Assembly: GCF_014199535.1 (NCBI RefSeq)
Contig: NZ_JACHNV010000004.1
Span: 256,829 to 292,460 of the forward strand
DNA length: 35,632 nt
Direction of reading: 5' to 3'
DNA from: Hymenobacter latericoloratus
Lineage (GTDB): Bacteria; Bacteroidota; Bacteroidia; Cytophagales; Hymenobacteraceae
The position numbers were made by a program, and so were the translations under genes. The notes under the pieces are model-generated. The model saw only the letters and a program-made list of their open reading frames with translations, was not told where the DNA came from and did not search any database. Shown one piece after another: positions 14,822 to 22,788 of the stretch. Every line of letters begins with the position of its first letter. The first letter of the stretch is position 1.

Positions 14822-15013
14822 GGGTGAAAAGTGATGAAGTGAATCGTGATGAGGTGAATCGTGACAAGTGACAGGTAAAGGGTAAGTGGTGAAAAATATG
14901 TGACAGGTAGTGAATACCAATGGAGCTACCTATCACCGCCCGGCTCATTCGGCGCTTCTCTATATCACCCTTTACCTGTCACGATTCACTTTTCACCTCA
15001 TCACTTTTCACCT
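14822..15013. repeat. GTGA-rich nested imperfect inverted repeat
   Basis: The left part (14822-14882, repeats of GTGAAAAGTGATGA and GTGAATCGTGA ending AGGTAAAGGGT) is echoed in reverse complement at about 14967-15013. Between them GTGACAGGTAG (14900-14910) pairs with CTACCTATCAC (14926-14936) with one G-T. Short direct repeats (GTGAATCGTGA at 14839 and 14855) lie inside the left arm. It occupies the whole gap between the J1-like and Wzi genes and runs to within 6 nt of the Wzi stop codon. No reading frame there is credible. Confidence 0.65.
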
Positions 15014-15018
15014 AAAAA

Positions 15019-16920
15019 TCACAACTCGTGCAGGCGCTGGGCAATATTCCAGCGCAGAGCCACCGAGGCCAGCACGCCGCCGTCGGCGGTGAAGTTGGGC
15101 GCTACGGGCCCGTCGAAGGTGCGGCGGCGGTAGATCAGCTTGCCATCGAGCCAGAGGTTGTGGGCGGCCTGCCAGGTACCAGTCAGGTCGCCGTGGAAGA
15201 GGTAGGAGGCAAGGCCCGCGCCTACTTTATAGCCGTACTCAGTGGGCCGGGTGTTGTAGGAGCGCAGCACGTTGTTGCCGTAATTGGTCAGTGCCGGATC
15301 AGACCCGGCCGGGTCGAGGCCCTGTTTCACCAGGAAGCCTTTGGCTACCACGTTCAGGCGGGGTAGGGGCTGGTAGCTGGCAATGCCAATCAGCTCCCAC
15401 AGGTTGGCGCCCATGGGGTGGGCCAGGGGCTGAGCCGCGTGCTGGTAGGCCCGGAAACGGTCTTCGTGCTGATAGGTAAAGGGCCGGATGAAGTTGAACT
15501 CGCCCTGCAGGTCGAAATTGCGGATGCCGGCCACGTTGAGGTATTTGGCGCCCAGCTGCACGGCCTGCTTGTTGGCCCACCAGCCGTTGCCGTTCCGGAT
15601 TTCATTTAGCACAAACTCGTCCAGAATAAGCTGGCCGTAGAGCTGTACGCGGTTGCGGATGTTCCACTTGAAATCGGCCCCCAGCAGGGCATTGTCCTCT
15701 GAGCCCGCGCTTTGCTCCACGGCCCGGTAAAAAATGATGGGGTTGAGGTACTGCAGTTCTATGCCCCGGCGGCGGCTGCGGTTCTGTGGTACTGGGTCGG
15801 TTCTGGGGTCACCGTCAGTGTCCACATAATCCGTTACCGTCTGGTAGCCGCTGTACGTCACGCTTTCAAACACGCCCACGTTCAGGTTGGGCCTGATGTC
15901 GAAGCTCAGGTGATGGAAGGCCAGGTACTTGCGCTGGTAGTCCCGGTCGAGGGCCGGGTTGTCGGCCACCAACTGAGCAAACAGGTTCTGGTAGTGAAAC
16001 TTCCAGATGCGGGTATTAATCTTCAGGAAAAGGTAGGGCGCCGCGTAATCCGACAGAATCAGGCTGCGGTAGCCGTTGCCAATCTGGTTCCGGTCGTGGC
16101 CCAGCTGCAGGCTGACGTGCTTGCCGGCCGCGTAGGAGAGGTAGCCGCGCGCCGACAGAAAATCGTACTGGCCGGGCGTGTTCTTGAACGGTTTCCAGAA
16201 CCCTTCGTGGGCCACGGCACTGTCGCGGGCAATGCGCTCCTGCACGTAGAGCGGCACGGCCATCTGGTTGTCGGCCAGAAAGGTATAAAAGCCCAGGCGC
16301 TTGTCAATAGTACCTTCTACCTGCACACCGCGCGTATTCAGAAAGCTGTAGCTTTTGGAGCCATCGGAGTTGCCCAGGCTCAGGGCCAGCACCGGGTTCA
16401 CGCGCAGCGAGAAGTCGGGCGTTTCGATGCTGTAGAGGTCGGAGCGACGCTCGTAAAAGTGCTTCAGAATGGGCTGTTCACGCAGATTCGTAGCCGAATC
16501 CAGGCGGGCGTCGTGCCAGTTGTCGCGCAGCAGGTAGCGAATATTAAAACGATCCTGGCGCGAAAATCCAGCGGTCGAATCTTGCAGCATACGCTCGGCC
16601 AGGCGGGCTACATCGGCGCGGGTATAAGGCCGGATACCAGTATGCAGGCGCACCAACGAGTCGGAGCCGTGCAGAATGGCATAGCGGTCAATCAGCCGGT
16701 ACACGTCGGCGTCCAGGGGCACGTAGGTAGAGCCCATCGTGGATTTAGCTGGTTCATCGGCGTCCAGGTTCCAGGCGGCGGGCCGGTAGGGCTTGGGCGC
16801 CCCCGAATAATCAAGCCAAGTGCCTTTGCCGTCGGTAGGGCGGGTAGGGGTGTCCTGGGCCGCCGCCGAGGTAGCCAGCAGGCTGGTAAAAGCCAGAGGT
16901 AGAAGGTAGGATTTTCTCAT
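15019..16920 (-). CDS. Capsule assembly Wzi family outer-membrane protein
   Basis: A 633-aa secreted protein with a signal peptide (MRKSYLLPLAFTSLLATSAAAQ). The remainder reads like a large outer-membrane barrel of the Wzi type: an N-terminal helical part (YRLIDRYAILHG, RPYTRADVARLAERML), then many alternating strands with motifs such as GYLSYAAGKHVSLQLGHDRN, IGNGYRSLILSDYAAPYLFL, FHHLSFDIRPNLNVGVFESV and RGIELQYLNPIIFYRAVEQS. Wzi attaches capsule to the cell surface in Proteobacteria; in Bacteroidota homologues are common, some linked to gliding or polysaccharide handling. Here no capsule cluster adjoins, so the exact role is open. The long form (over 600 aa) is normal for Bacteroidota members. 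Confidence 0.85.
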   Translation of the reverse strand: MRKSYLLPLAFTSLLATSAAAQDTPTRPTDGKGTWLDYSGAPKPYRPAAWNLDADEPAKSTMGSTYVPLDADVYRLIDRYAILHGSDSLVRLHTGIRPYTRADVARLAERMLQDSTAGFSRQDRFNIRYLLRDNWHDARLDSATNLREQPILKHFYERRSDLYSIETPDFSLRVNPVLALSLGNSDGSKSYSFLNTRGVQVEGTIDKRLGFYTFLADNQMAVPLYVQERIARDSAVAHEGFWKPFKNTPGQYDFLSARGYLSYAAGKHVSLQLGHDRNQIGNGYRSLILSDYAAPYLFLKINTRIWKFHYQNLFAQLVADNPALDRDYQRKYLAFHHLSFDIRPNLNVGVFESVTYSGYQTVTDYVDTDGDPRTDPVPQNRSRRRGIELQYLNPIIFYRAVEQSAGSEDNALLGADFKWNIRNRVQLYGQLILDEFVLNEIRNGNGWWANKQAVQLGAKYLNVAGIRNFDLQGEFNFIRPFTYQHEDRFRAYQHAAQPLAHPMGANLWELIGIASYQPLPRLNVVAKGFLVKQGLDPAGSDPALTNYGNNVLRSYNTRPTEYGYKVGAGLASYLFHGDLTGTWQAAHNLWLDGKLIYRRRTFDGPVAPNFTADGGVLASVALRWNIAQRLHEL

Positions 16921-17028
16921 AAGCAGAGCCGTTTACGCCAAGGCAGGCGCTCGGGTGGGCAAACCTACGGAGTTTGCACAGCATTGGACGGGGTAGCCCG
17001 CGGTATAACGTCGCAAGTTACGCCGCAG

Positions 17029-17036
17029 TACCTTTG
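17029..17036 (+). promoter_or_regulatory. Promoter -7 element for the GNAT-upp operon
   Basis: TACCTTTG ends exactly 4 nt before the ATG at 17041, supporting that start over the longer frame from 16984 and predicting a leaderless mRNA. Confidence 0.6.
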
Positions 17037-17040
17037 CCCC

Positions 17041-18006
17041 ATGCCCCCGCGTCTGCTCCGTTACTCCGAAATCGACCTTGCTGCCTGGGATGCCTGCGTT
17101 CATTCGGCCCGGCAGGTGGTGCCTTATGCGTGCTCGTGGTGGCTGCAGGCCACCGCCGGCCGCTGGGACGCGCTGGTGGAGGTAGAAGAAGCCACCGGCC
17201 GCTACCTAGCCGTGTGGCCGCTGCCGGTAAAGTGGCGCCCCTGGGGTAGGGAAGTGTATCAGCCACCCTTCACCCAGCAATTGGGCCTGCTGACGCAGGA
17301 TGAGCGCAGCGCAGCAGTGCTGCCGCTACCGGAAACCTTGGAGCTGCTGCCGCGCTACCCTCGTTTCTATACCCAACTCAACGACGGAAACAGCGCAGAA
17401 CTCGCCCCCTCCACGCCAGAGCTAAACCCGGGCATCGTTGTCAGCCAGCGCCAGACCTACCACCTGTCCTTAGCTAAGCCCTACAAGCAACTCCTGGCCG
17501 CTTACGCTCCCGACTGCCGCCGCCGTCTGCGCCTCAATGAAGCAGCCTCTACTCCCCTGGCAGCCCGCAAAGCCAACACCGCTGAGCCGTTGCTGCGGCT
17601 GTTTCAGGAAACCAAAGGCCCGGAAGCCGGCTTGCAGCGGCGGCATTACGCCAAGCTGCGCCGGTTGATAGAAGCTCTGCGGGAGCATCAACTGCTGGAA
17701 ATTCTGGAAGTGCGCCAGCCCGAAACGGGGGAGCTGCTGGCCGGAGCGTTGTTTGTGCGTTACCGGACGCGGCTGATTTATTTGTTTGCGGCGGCTTCCT
17801 TGGAAGGAAAAAAGGCAGGGGCTCCGGTGGTCTTGCTCGATGATATAATTCAGCGCCACGCGGGTACGCCCGGGCTGATTCTGGATTTTGAAGGCGGCAT
17901 GATACCGTCAATTGCCCGTTTTTTCGCCAATTTCGGGGCCGAGCCCGTACCCTACGCGGCCCTATCGTTCACCCAACGCCCCTGGTATCTGAAATGGATG
18001 CGCTGA
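17041..18006 (+). CDS. GNAT-family acyltransferase-like protein (FemAB/BioF2-like)
   Basis: A 321-aa cytosolic protein. ATG at 17041 (MPPRLLRYSEIDLAAWDACV) was chosen because the promoter -7 box lies 4 nt ahead and the extra 19 residues of the longer frame cross that box. The first half is tryptophan-rich (YACSWWLQATAGRWDALVEV, WPLPVKWRPWGREVYQPPFT), which I have seen in Bacteroidota GNAT or FemAB-type proteins that aminoacylate or acylate an unknown acceptor. The second half has the acetyltransferase pattern: a long helix (QRRHYAKLRRLIEALREHQL), the strand GELLAGALFVRYRTRLIYLF and a final LDFEGGMIPSIARFFANFGA. Substrate is unknown. Its 3' end overlaps upp by 13 nt, a sign of translational coupling. 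Confidence 0.7.
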   Translation: MPPRLLRYSEIDLAAWDACVHSARQVVPYACSWWLQATAGRWDALVEVEEATGRYLAVWPLPVKWRPWGREVYQPPFTQQLGLLTQDERSAAVLPLPETLELLPRYPRFYTQLNDGNSAELAPSTPELNPGIVVSQRQTYHLSLAKPYKQLLAAYAPDCRRRLRLNEAASTPLAARKANTAEPLLRLFQETKGPEAGLQRRHYAKLRRLIEALREHQLLEILEVRQPETGELLAGALFVRYRTRLIYLFAAASLEGKKAGAPVVLLDDIIQRHAGTPGLILDFEGGMIPSIARFFANFGAEPVPYAALSFTQRPWYLKWMR

Positions 18007-18713
18007 CGCCCCCTTCCACCGATTCTTCCGCCTCTGCTGCCTCGGCCGCTACCCCCGCCCCTGACCGCAGCCGCGTGCATGAGGTGTGCGCCGAGCCTTC
18101 CGTTGCCAACCACTTCCTGGCCGAATTGCGCGACGTGACCGTGCAGCAGGATTCCCTGCGCTTCCGCCGTAACCTGCAGCGCCTCGGCGAAATCATTGCC
18201 TACCGCATCAGCTCCCACCTCAGCTACACCGACCAGACCGTCCGGACTCCGCTCGGCGAGTCCAGTGGCAAGCTCCTCCACGATTTTCCGGTGCTGGCTA
18301 CCGTGCTGCGGGCTGGCCTGCCATTCCACCAGGGCTTTCTCAACTACTTCGACCAGTCGCCCTCGGCCTTTGCGGCCGCCTACCGCATCGAGGGCACGGC
18401 CCAGGTGCAGGTACAGGTCGATTACCTTTCGGCCCCCAGCCTCGATGAGCGGGTCCTGATTCTGGCTGACCCCATGCTGGCTTCCGGCAAGTCGTTGGTG
18501 CAAACGTACCGGGCTATGCTGCGCTTCGGCACACCCCGGCAGGTGCACATTGCCGCCGTTATTGCCTCGCCGCAGGGCGTGGAGTGCGTGACCCGCGAAA
18601 TACCCGAGGCAACTCTCTGGGTAGCCGCCATCGACCAGGGTCTCAACGAGCAGGCCTATATCATCCCTGGCCTCGGCGACGCCGGCGACCTGTCGTACGG
18701 CAGCAAGCTGTAG
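17994..18713 (+). CDS. upp: Uracil phosphoribosyltransferase
   Basis: Upp makes UMP from uracil and PRPP in pyrimidine salvage. The 239-aa product has the PRPP-binding loop ADPMLASGKS (158-167) and the uracil-binding GLGDAGDLSYG near the C-terminus, with RAGLP and RFRRN regions as expected. It has an N-terminal Ser/Ala/Pro-rich extension of about 30 residues compared with the roughly 208-aa E. coli enzyme. A GTG at 18075, just before HEVCAEPSVANHFLAEL, would give a product of normal length and is a possible real start. The ATG at 17994 overlaps the end of the GNAT gene by 13 nt. pyrD, elsewhere in the window, belongs to the de novo route to UMP. Confidence 0.94.
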   Translation: MDALTPPSTDSSASAASAATPAPDRSRVHEVCAEPSVANHFLAELRDVTVQQDSLRFRRNLQRLGEIIAYRISSHLSYTDQTVRTPLGESSGKLLHDFPVLATVLRAGLPFHQGFLNYFDQSPSAFAAAYRIEGTAQVQVQVDYLSAPSLDERVLILADPMLASGKSLVQTYRAMLRFGTPRQVHIAAVIASPQGVECVTREIPEATLWVAAIDQGLNEQAYIIPGLGDAGDLSYGSKL

Positions 18714-18833
18714 AGGCGGACGCAACTTTTGATAGCGAATCCATAACGCTCCGAAAACCTCCCGGTGGTGTAAACCTGTTATCTTCACAGGTGCCCGCTG
18801 GCACATTTCTTTCTCGCCTACCTGCTTTCAACT

Positions 18834-19292
18834 GTGTTACCTGCCCTGCTCAAATACGCCTCCGTTTTTGCCATTGGCATGTTTAAGTTTGTGGCGGCGC
18901 CCATTGCCGGGGTAGCAGCCGGCTTGCCGGTAGTGCTGATCTGGGGCTTGTCGGTGGCGGGCATGATGACCACGGTTATCCTGATTTCGGGCTTGGGCCG
19001 GAGCTGGGCGCTGCACCAGCGGCGCAAGCGCGAGGAGAAGGGCAAGCCCTTGTTCAGCCGCCGCAGCCGGACCGTGGTCAGTATCTATCGGCGCTTCGGC
19101 ATGGTGGGCATTGCCTTCCTCACGCCCATCCTGTTTAGCCCAGTGGGCGGAACCGTTATTGCCACTCAGTTGCACGTGCCCCGCTGGCGGATTATGCTGC
19201 ACATGCTCTGGAGCGCGGCTTTATGGGGCATCACCTTCACGCTGCTGGCCGTCAAATTCAGCCATCTCCCCATCTTCGACCACTATCGGTAG
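18834..19292 (+). CDS. Small multi-pass membrane protein, function unknown
   Basis: A 152-aa hydrophobic protein with a GTG start at 18834 (an ATG 14 codons later is the alternative). It has about three to four membrane spans: residues 5-30, 32-52, 88-110 and 122-142. A strongly basic cytoplasmic loop lies in the middle (HQRRKREEKGKPLFSRRSR). The part YRRFGMVGIAFLTPILFSPVGGTVIATQL, with its FGMVGIAFLTP and SPVGG turns, recalls SNARE-associated/DedA-like or small multidrug export families, but the match is not strong enough to name it. It lies 120 nt after upp, and a palindromic element follows its stop. Confidence 0.65.
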   Translation: MLPALLKYASVFAIGMFKFVAAPIAGVAAGLPVVLIWGLSVAGMMTTVILISGLGRSWALHQRRKREEKGKPLFSRRSRTVVSIYRRFGMVGIAFLTPILFSPVGGTVIATQLHVPRWRIMLHMLWSAALWGITFTLLAVKFSHLPIFDHYR

Positions 19293-19309
19293 CGAGTAAA
19301 TAAGTTTCG

Positions 19310-19460
19310 TGTCATGGCGAGGGCACCGAAGCCATCCGTCCTGACCAACATCCTACCCCCTTGAAGCGTGACAAGCCCTTGACGCTACCATACGTCAAGG
19401 GCTTGTCAATTCATCAGGCTTCTCGCATGCAGAGGAAGGGTAGGCCTCCTCGCCAGGACA
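19310..19460. repeat. Dispersed nested inverted-repeat element, copy 2
   Basis: This copy starts TGTCATGGCGAGG, shares GAAGCCATCCGTCCTGACCA with the copy at 123, and contains the same central hairpin arms TGACAAGCCCTTGACG (19369-19384) and CGTCAAGGGCTTGTCA (19393-19408), here with an 8-nt loop. The right end CTCCTCGCCAGGACA complements the left end imperfectly. It sits between two convergent genes and ends 2 nt from the helicase stop codon, so it may double as a terminator though no T tract follows the stem. Confidence 0.78.
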
Positions 19461-19462
19461 GT

Positions 19463-20893
19463 TTACCGCTTCCGCCGGTGCTCGGCGCGGCCTTTGGCGG
19501 CCTTGGCAGCTTTGGCGGCGGGCGACGAAGACTTGCCTTTGGAAGGGTTGACTTTTTTGCCTTTCTGGCTGCGGTTGGGCCCGGCCACAAACTCGCGGCC
19601 GGTACGCTTGTCGATGGTTACACCCGGCTTGATCCACTCTTTGCGCTCGTGGAAAGCGCCCTGGAAGGTGGGGTCCTCGCGTTTACGGCGCTCGTCTTTC
19701 TCGCGGTCCATGCTCTGCTGCTCATCGAAGCTGGTCTTGGCAATTTCCACCTCCGGCGGAATGGGCAGCACCGGAATCTGCTGCCGGATTAGCTCCTCGA
19801 TGCGGTGCATGTGGTGCATTTCGGCTTCATTGGCGAAGGTGATGGCCGCGCCGGTGTGCTGAGCCCGGCCCGTACGGCCAATGCGGTGCACGTAGTCGTC
19901 GTACACCAGCGGCACATCGAAGTTGATAACGTGCGAAACCTGGGGCACATCAATACCGCGGGCCGCTACGTCAGTAGCTACCAGAAACCGCACGTCCCCG
20001 GCCTTGAAGGCTTCCATGGCGTTGATGCGCACGTTCTGGCCTTTGTTGCCGTGAATAGCCCGCACCTCACCGTGGGCCTTGCGCTGCAGAAAGCTGGCTA
20101 CGTTTTCGGCGTGCTCCTTGGTGCGGGTGAAAATCATGACCCGGTGGAAGGTGTCCCAGTCCAGGAACAGGTATTCCAGTAGGTTGATTTTGGTGACCAG
20201 GTTCGGCACTTCGTACAGGCTCTGGCTTACGTTCTGGGCTGAGGTAGCGGCCGGCGTAACTTCTACCCGCACCGGAAACTCCAGGAATTCCTCGCTCAGG
20301 GTGGTTACTTTCTCGGGCATGGTGGCCGAAAACAGCACGTTCTGGCGCTTACGCGGAATCACCTCCAGGATGCGCCGGATCTGGGGCATGAAGCCCATGT
20401 CCATCATCTTGTCGGCCTCATCCAGCACCAGCGTCTTCAGCTCCTTCAGCACCAGGTCGCCCTTCAGGTACAGCTCCATGAGGCGGCCGGGGGTAGCAAT
20501 CAGAATATCTACGCCCTTGGCAATGGTTTCAATCTGCGTTTTGGGTCCCAAACCGCCATAAATAGCGAAAATGCGCAGGTCGGTGTAGGTTGCCAGCTTC
20601 TTGAGGTGGGCCTCCAGCTGCATGGCCAGCTCCCGGGTGGGGGCCAGCACCAGCGCCCGCGGATGAATGCCTTGGGCGTACTTTACCTTCATGAGCAGGG
20701 GTAGGCCGAAGGCAGCGGTTTTACCTGTCCCGGTCTGGGCAATGCCCAGCACGTCGTGGCCGGCCAGCAGCAGCGGAATTGTCTGCTCCTGCACGGGGGT
20801 AGGCTGCTCGAAGCCAGCTTCCTCCACGGCCATCAGGAGTTGCTTATTGAGCTTGAAATCGGCGAAGGACAGCGGCTGGGGCGTCTCAGACAT
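19463..20893 (-). CDS. DEAD-box RNA helicase, RhlE-like
   Basis: An ATP-dependent RNA helicase of the DEAD family, probably acting in ribosome assembly or RNA decay. The start at 20893 (MSETPQPLSFADFKLNKQLL) fits the family; the longer frame passes through the promoter. In the 476-aa protein all motifs are present: Q motif FEQPTPVQEQ (28-37), motif I AQTGTGKT (Lys58), Ia PTRELA, DEAD at 158-161, SAT (189-191), DVAARGIDVP and the final HRIGRTGR. The last 90 residues are very basic (KGKKVNPSKGKSSSPAAKAA and the following lysine/arginine stretch), an RNA-binding tail typical of RhlE-type enzymes. A TACCTTTG element lies 22 nt before the ATG. The gene ends against a palindromic repeat. Confidence 0.94.
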   Translation of the reverse strand: MSETPQPLSFADFKLNKQLLMAVEEAGFEQPTPVQEQTIPLLLAGHDVLGIAQTGTGKTAAFGLPLLMKVKYAQGIHPRALVLAPTRELAMQLEAHLKKLATYTDLRIFAIYGGLGPKTQIETIAKGVDILIATPGRLMELYLKGDLVLKELKTLVLDEADKMMDMGFMPQIRRILEVIPRKRQNVLFSATMPEKVTTLSEEFLEFPVRVEVTPAATSAQNVSQSLYEVPNLVTKINLLEYLFLDWDTFHRVMIFTRTKEHAENVASFLQRKAHGEVRAIHGNKGQNVRINAMEAFKAGDVRFLVATDVAARGIDVPQVSHVINFDVPLVYDDYVHRIGRTGRAQHTGAAITFANEAEMHHMHRIEELIRQQIPVLPIPPEVEIAKTSFDEQQSMDREKDERRKREDPTFQGAFHERKEWIKPGVTIDKRTGREFVAGPNRSQKGKKVNPSKGKSSSPAAKAAKAAKGRAEHRRKR

Positions 20894-20915
20894 GGGTAAA
20901 GCGTATTGTAAACCA

Positions 20916-20923
20916 CAAAGGTA
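20916..20923 (-). promoter_or_regulatory. Promoter -7 element of the helicase gene
   Basis: TACCTTTG on the minus strand, 22 nt before the ATG at 20893. No clear -33 TTG. The rest of the gap to the divergent tRNA promoter shows nothing else. Confidence 0.55.
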
Positions 20924-21064
20924 CGCGGAATACGGGCAGTGCGCGGTGCCCGGCCAGGGCTTGGGCCTCAGCATGGGGTAGCAGCCGCAGGGGTTGGGTC
21001 TTGGGTCTTGCCTTCAGCCTGCCAGTTAGTTAGGCTCGTGACTAGAAAAAAACTCGGACAAATA

Positions 21065-21095
21065 TTTGCAAATAACCGGCTGGCCGCTACTTTTG
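21065..21095 (+). promoter_or_regulatory. Complete promoter of tRNA-His
   Basis: TTTG at 21065-21068, a 19-nt spacer, then TACTTTTG at 21088-21095. This matches the Bacteroidota TTTG-N19-TAnnTTTG consensus fully and lies 19 nt before the tRNA 5' end. Confidence 0.75.
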
Positions 21096-21114
21096 TGGCT
21101 CCAATACCCAACAC

Positions 21115-21189
<75 letters not shown>

Positions 21190-21196
21190 CACCCCG

Positions 21197-21230
21197 AAAA
21201 GGCCTCAGACGTAACGTATGAGGCCTTTTT
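21197..21230 (+). terminator. Intrinsic terminator of tRNA-His
   Basis: AAAAGGCCTCA pairs with TGAGGCCTTTT across a 10-12-nt loop, followed by another T. It starts 7 nt after the tRNA. Confidence 0.88.
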
Positions 21231-21347
21231 CTTTGCCCCTGCCGGTCCGTTTTTATTCTTTTTTCGGCTGGTCCGGAAGGATTTATAATACTGCTGTGTT
21301 GCGGGGCAGTAATAGTAGAACATGAACCACTTTTCCCCCTCTGATCT

Positions 21348-22283
21348 ATGAGTCTGGTTGTTATCGGCACAGTGGCCTTCGATGCCCTGGAAACGCCCTT
21401 CGGCAAAACCGACAAAATTGTAGGCGGCGCCGCTACTTACATCGGCCTGTCGGCCTCCTACTCCGTGAAACCCGTGAAGGTAGTAGCGGTAGTCGGCGAC
21501 GATTTTCCGCAGTCCGATATCCTGTCGCTGCAGGAGCACGGCGTCGATACCGAGGGCCTGCAGATCAAGCAGGGAGAGAAGTCGTTCTTCTGGTCGGGTA
21601 AGTACTCCAACGACCTGAACTCGCGCGAAACGCTGGTAACGGAGCTCAACGTGCTGGCCGATTTCGACCCCATCATCCCCGACTCGTACCAGGATTGCAA
21701 GTACCTGATGCTGGGCAACCTCACGCCCCAGATTCAGCGCCTTGTGATTCAGCGCCTCGTGAACCGGCCCAAGCTAATTGTGATGGACACGATGAACTTC
21801 TGGATGGATGTGGCCCTGGATGAGCTGAAAACGACCATTGAAATGGTGGACGTGCTCAGCATCAACGACGAAGAAGCGCGCCAGCTGTCGGGAGTGCACT
21901 CCCTGGTGAAGGCCGCCAAAATCATTATGGCGATGGGGCCGAAATACCTCATCATCAAGAAAGGTGAGCATGGCGCCCTGCTGTTCCACAAAAACAAAGT
22001 GTTCTACGCGCCGGCCCTGCCGCTGGAAGAAGTATTTGACCCTACCGGAGCCGGCGACACCTTCGCGGGCGGCTTCATCGGCCACCTGGCCGCCACCGAC
22101 GACATTAGCTTCGACAACATGAAGCGCGCTGTAATTCACGGGTCGGCTATGGCTTCGTTCTGCGTGGAGAAGTTTGGTACGGAGCGTTTGCTGAACCTGA
22201 CCCAGGAAGAAATTGAAGCCCGCGAGCAGCAGTTCGCCGACTTGGTAGCGGTAATTCCCGCTACGGCCGTGCAAAACGTGTAG
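21348..22283 (+). CDS. PfkB-family sugar/nucleoside kinase
   Basis: A 311-aa ribokinase-like enzyme that phosphorylates a sugar or nucleoside with ATP. The N-terminal substrate-binding strand VIGTVAFDALETPFG, the glycine pair region VGGAATYIGLSAS, the ATP-side LIIKKGEHGALL and the catalytic signature DPTGAGDTFAGGF (Asp237) are all seen. It lacks the features of phosphofructokinase or adenosine kinase that I could use to name the substrate. The length is standard. No TAnnTTTG box was found between the tRNA terminator and the ATG. A strong terminator follows, so it is monocistronic. Confidence 0.92.
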   Translation: MSLVVIGTVAFDALETPFGKTDKIVGGAATYIGLSASYSVKPVKVVAVVGDDFPQSDILSLQEHGVDTEGLQIKQGEKSFFWSGKYSNDLNSRETLVTELNVLADFDPIIPDSYQDCKYLMLGNLTPQIQRLVIQRLVNRPKLIVMDTMNFWMDVALDELKTTIEMVDVLSINDEEARQLSGVHSLVKAAKIIMAMGPKYLIIKKGEHGALLFHKNKVFYAPALPLEEVFDPTGAGDTFAGGFIGHLAATDDISFDNMKRAVIHGSAMASFCVEKFGTERLLNLTQEEIEAREQQFADLVAVIPATAVQNV

Positions 22284-22303
22284 CGTTGCCTGCTTTTTCA
22301 TGG

Positions 22304-22352
22304 AACAGCCCTCCGCCGCCGGACCCCCGGCCGCGGAGGGCTGTTTATTTTT
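22304..22352 (+). terminator. Intrinsic terminator of the PfkB gene
   Basis: AACAGCCCTCCGC (22304-22316) pairs with GCGGAGGGCTGTT (22333-22345), followed by TATTTTT. Confidence 0.88.
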
Positions 22353-22415
22353 GGTAACCTTGCGGAAAGCGAAGGGGTACAACAGGGTAGATTTTTTCAC
22401 TTAAGCCCCACCGCC

Positions 22416-22691
22416 ATGAAAGATCAAGCCAATAAGCCCGCCGATAAGAAACAGGATACCGCCCAGGGCCCCGACGCCCTGCAGCCCAATGCGGCCCCCG
22501 TGGACCCCGAAACCCGCAACCACTCCAATAGCGGCGGCAACCAGACCCAGAATCTGAACCAGAACATGATTACCGAGAGCGGCAACCAAATCAAAAACAA
22601 CACGCCGGGCGGTAATTTCAACGAGGTACGGTCGGCGCGCACCAACAAGCCCCGTAGCAACCCTAACCCCAGCCAGCAAAATCAGAAGTAG
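22416..22691 (+). CDS. Small Asn/Gln-rich, probably disordered protein
   Basis: A 91-aa hydrophilic protein with no signal peptide, no hydrophobic core and strong bias to Asn, Gln, Pro, Lys and Gly; 22 or more residues are Asn or Gln, concentrated in NHSNSGGNQTQNLNQNMITE and the C-terminus PRSNPNPSQQNQK. It is likely to be intrinsically disordered. I do not recognise a family. Support for coding: a clear ATG, GC-rich codon use like neighbours, and a tight fit between two terminators. TAACCTTG at 22355-22362 is a weak promoter-like match. It could be a stress- or surface-related hydrophilic protein, but nothing here shows that. Confidence 0.6.
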   Translation: MKDQANKPADKKQDTAQGPDALQPNAAPVDPETRNHSNSGGNQTQNLNQNMITESGNQIKNNTPGGNFNEVRSARTNKPRSNPNPSQQNQK

Positions 22692-22712
22692 GCAGTTGCC
22701 TGCCACCAGGTA

Positions 22713-22756
22713 AACATAAAAGCCCCGCTTGCTGCTGCAGGCGGGGCTTTTATGTT
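22713..22756. terminator. Bidirectional intrinsic terminator
   Basis: A perfect 16-bp stem (AACATAAAAGCCCCGC and its complement at 22741-22756) with a 12-nt loop lies between the convergent genes at 22416 and 22789. A/T runs on both arms allow use from both sides. Confidence 0.88.
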
Positions 22757-22788
22757 GCTGTTATGGGTAGCTGCCTGGCCCTAGTTGA

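Noticed and set aside
15712..16902. 396-codon open frame antisense to the Wzi gene
   Set aside because: Shadow frame; no motif, and the Wzi frame has a signal peptide and barrel pattern.
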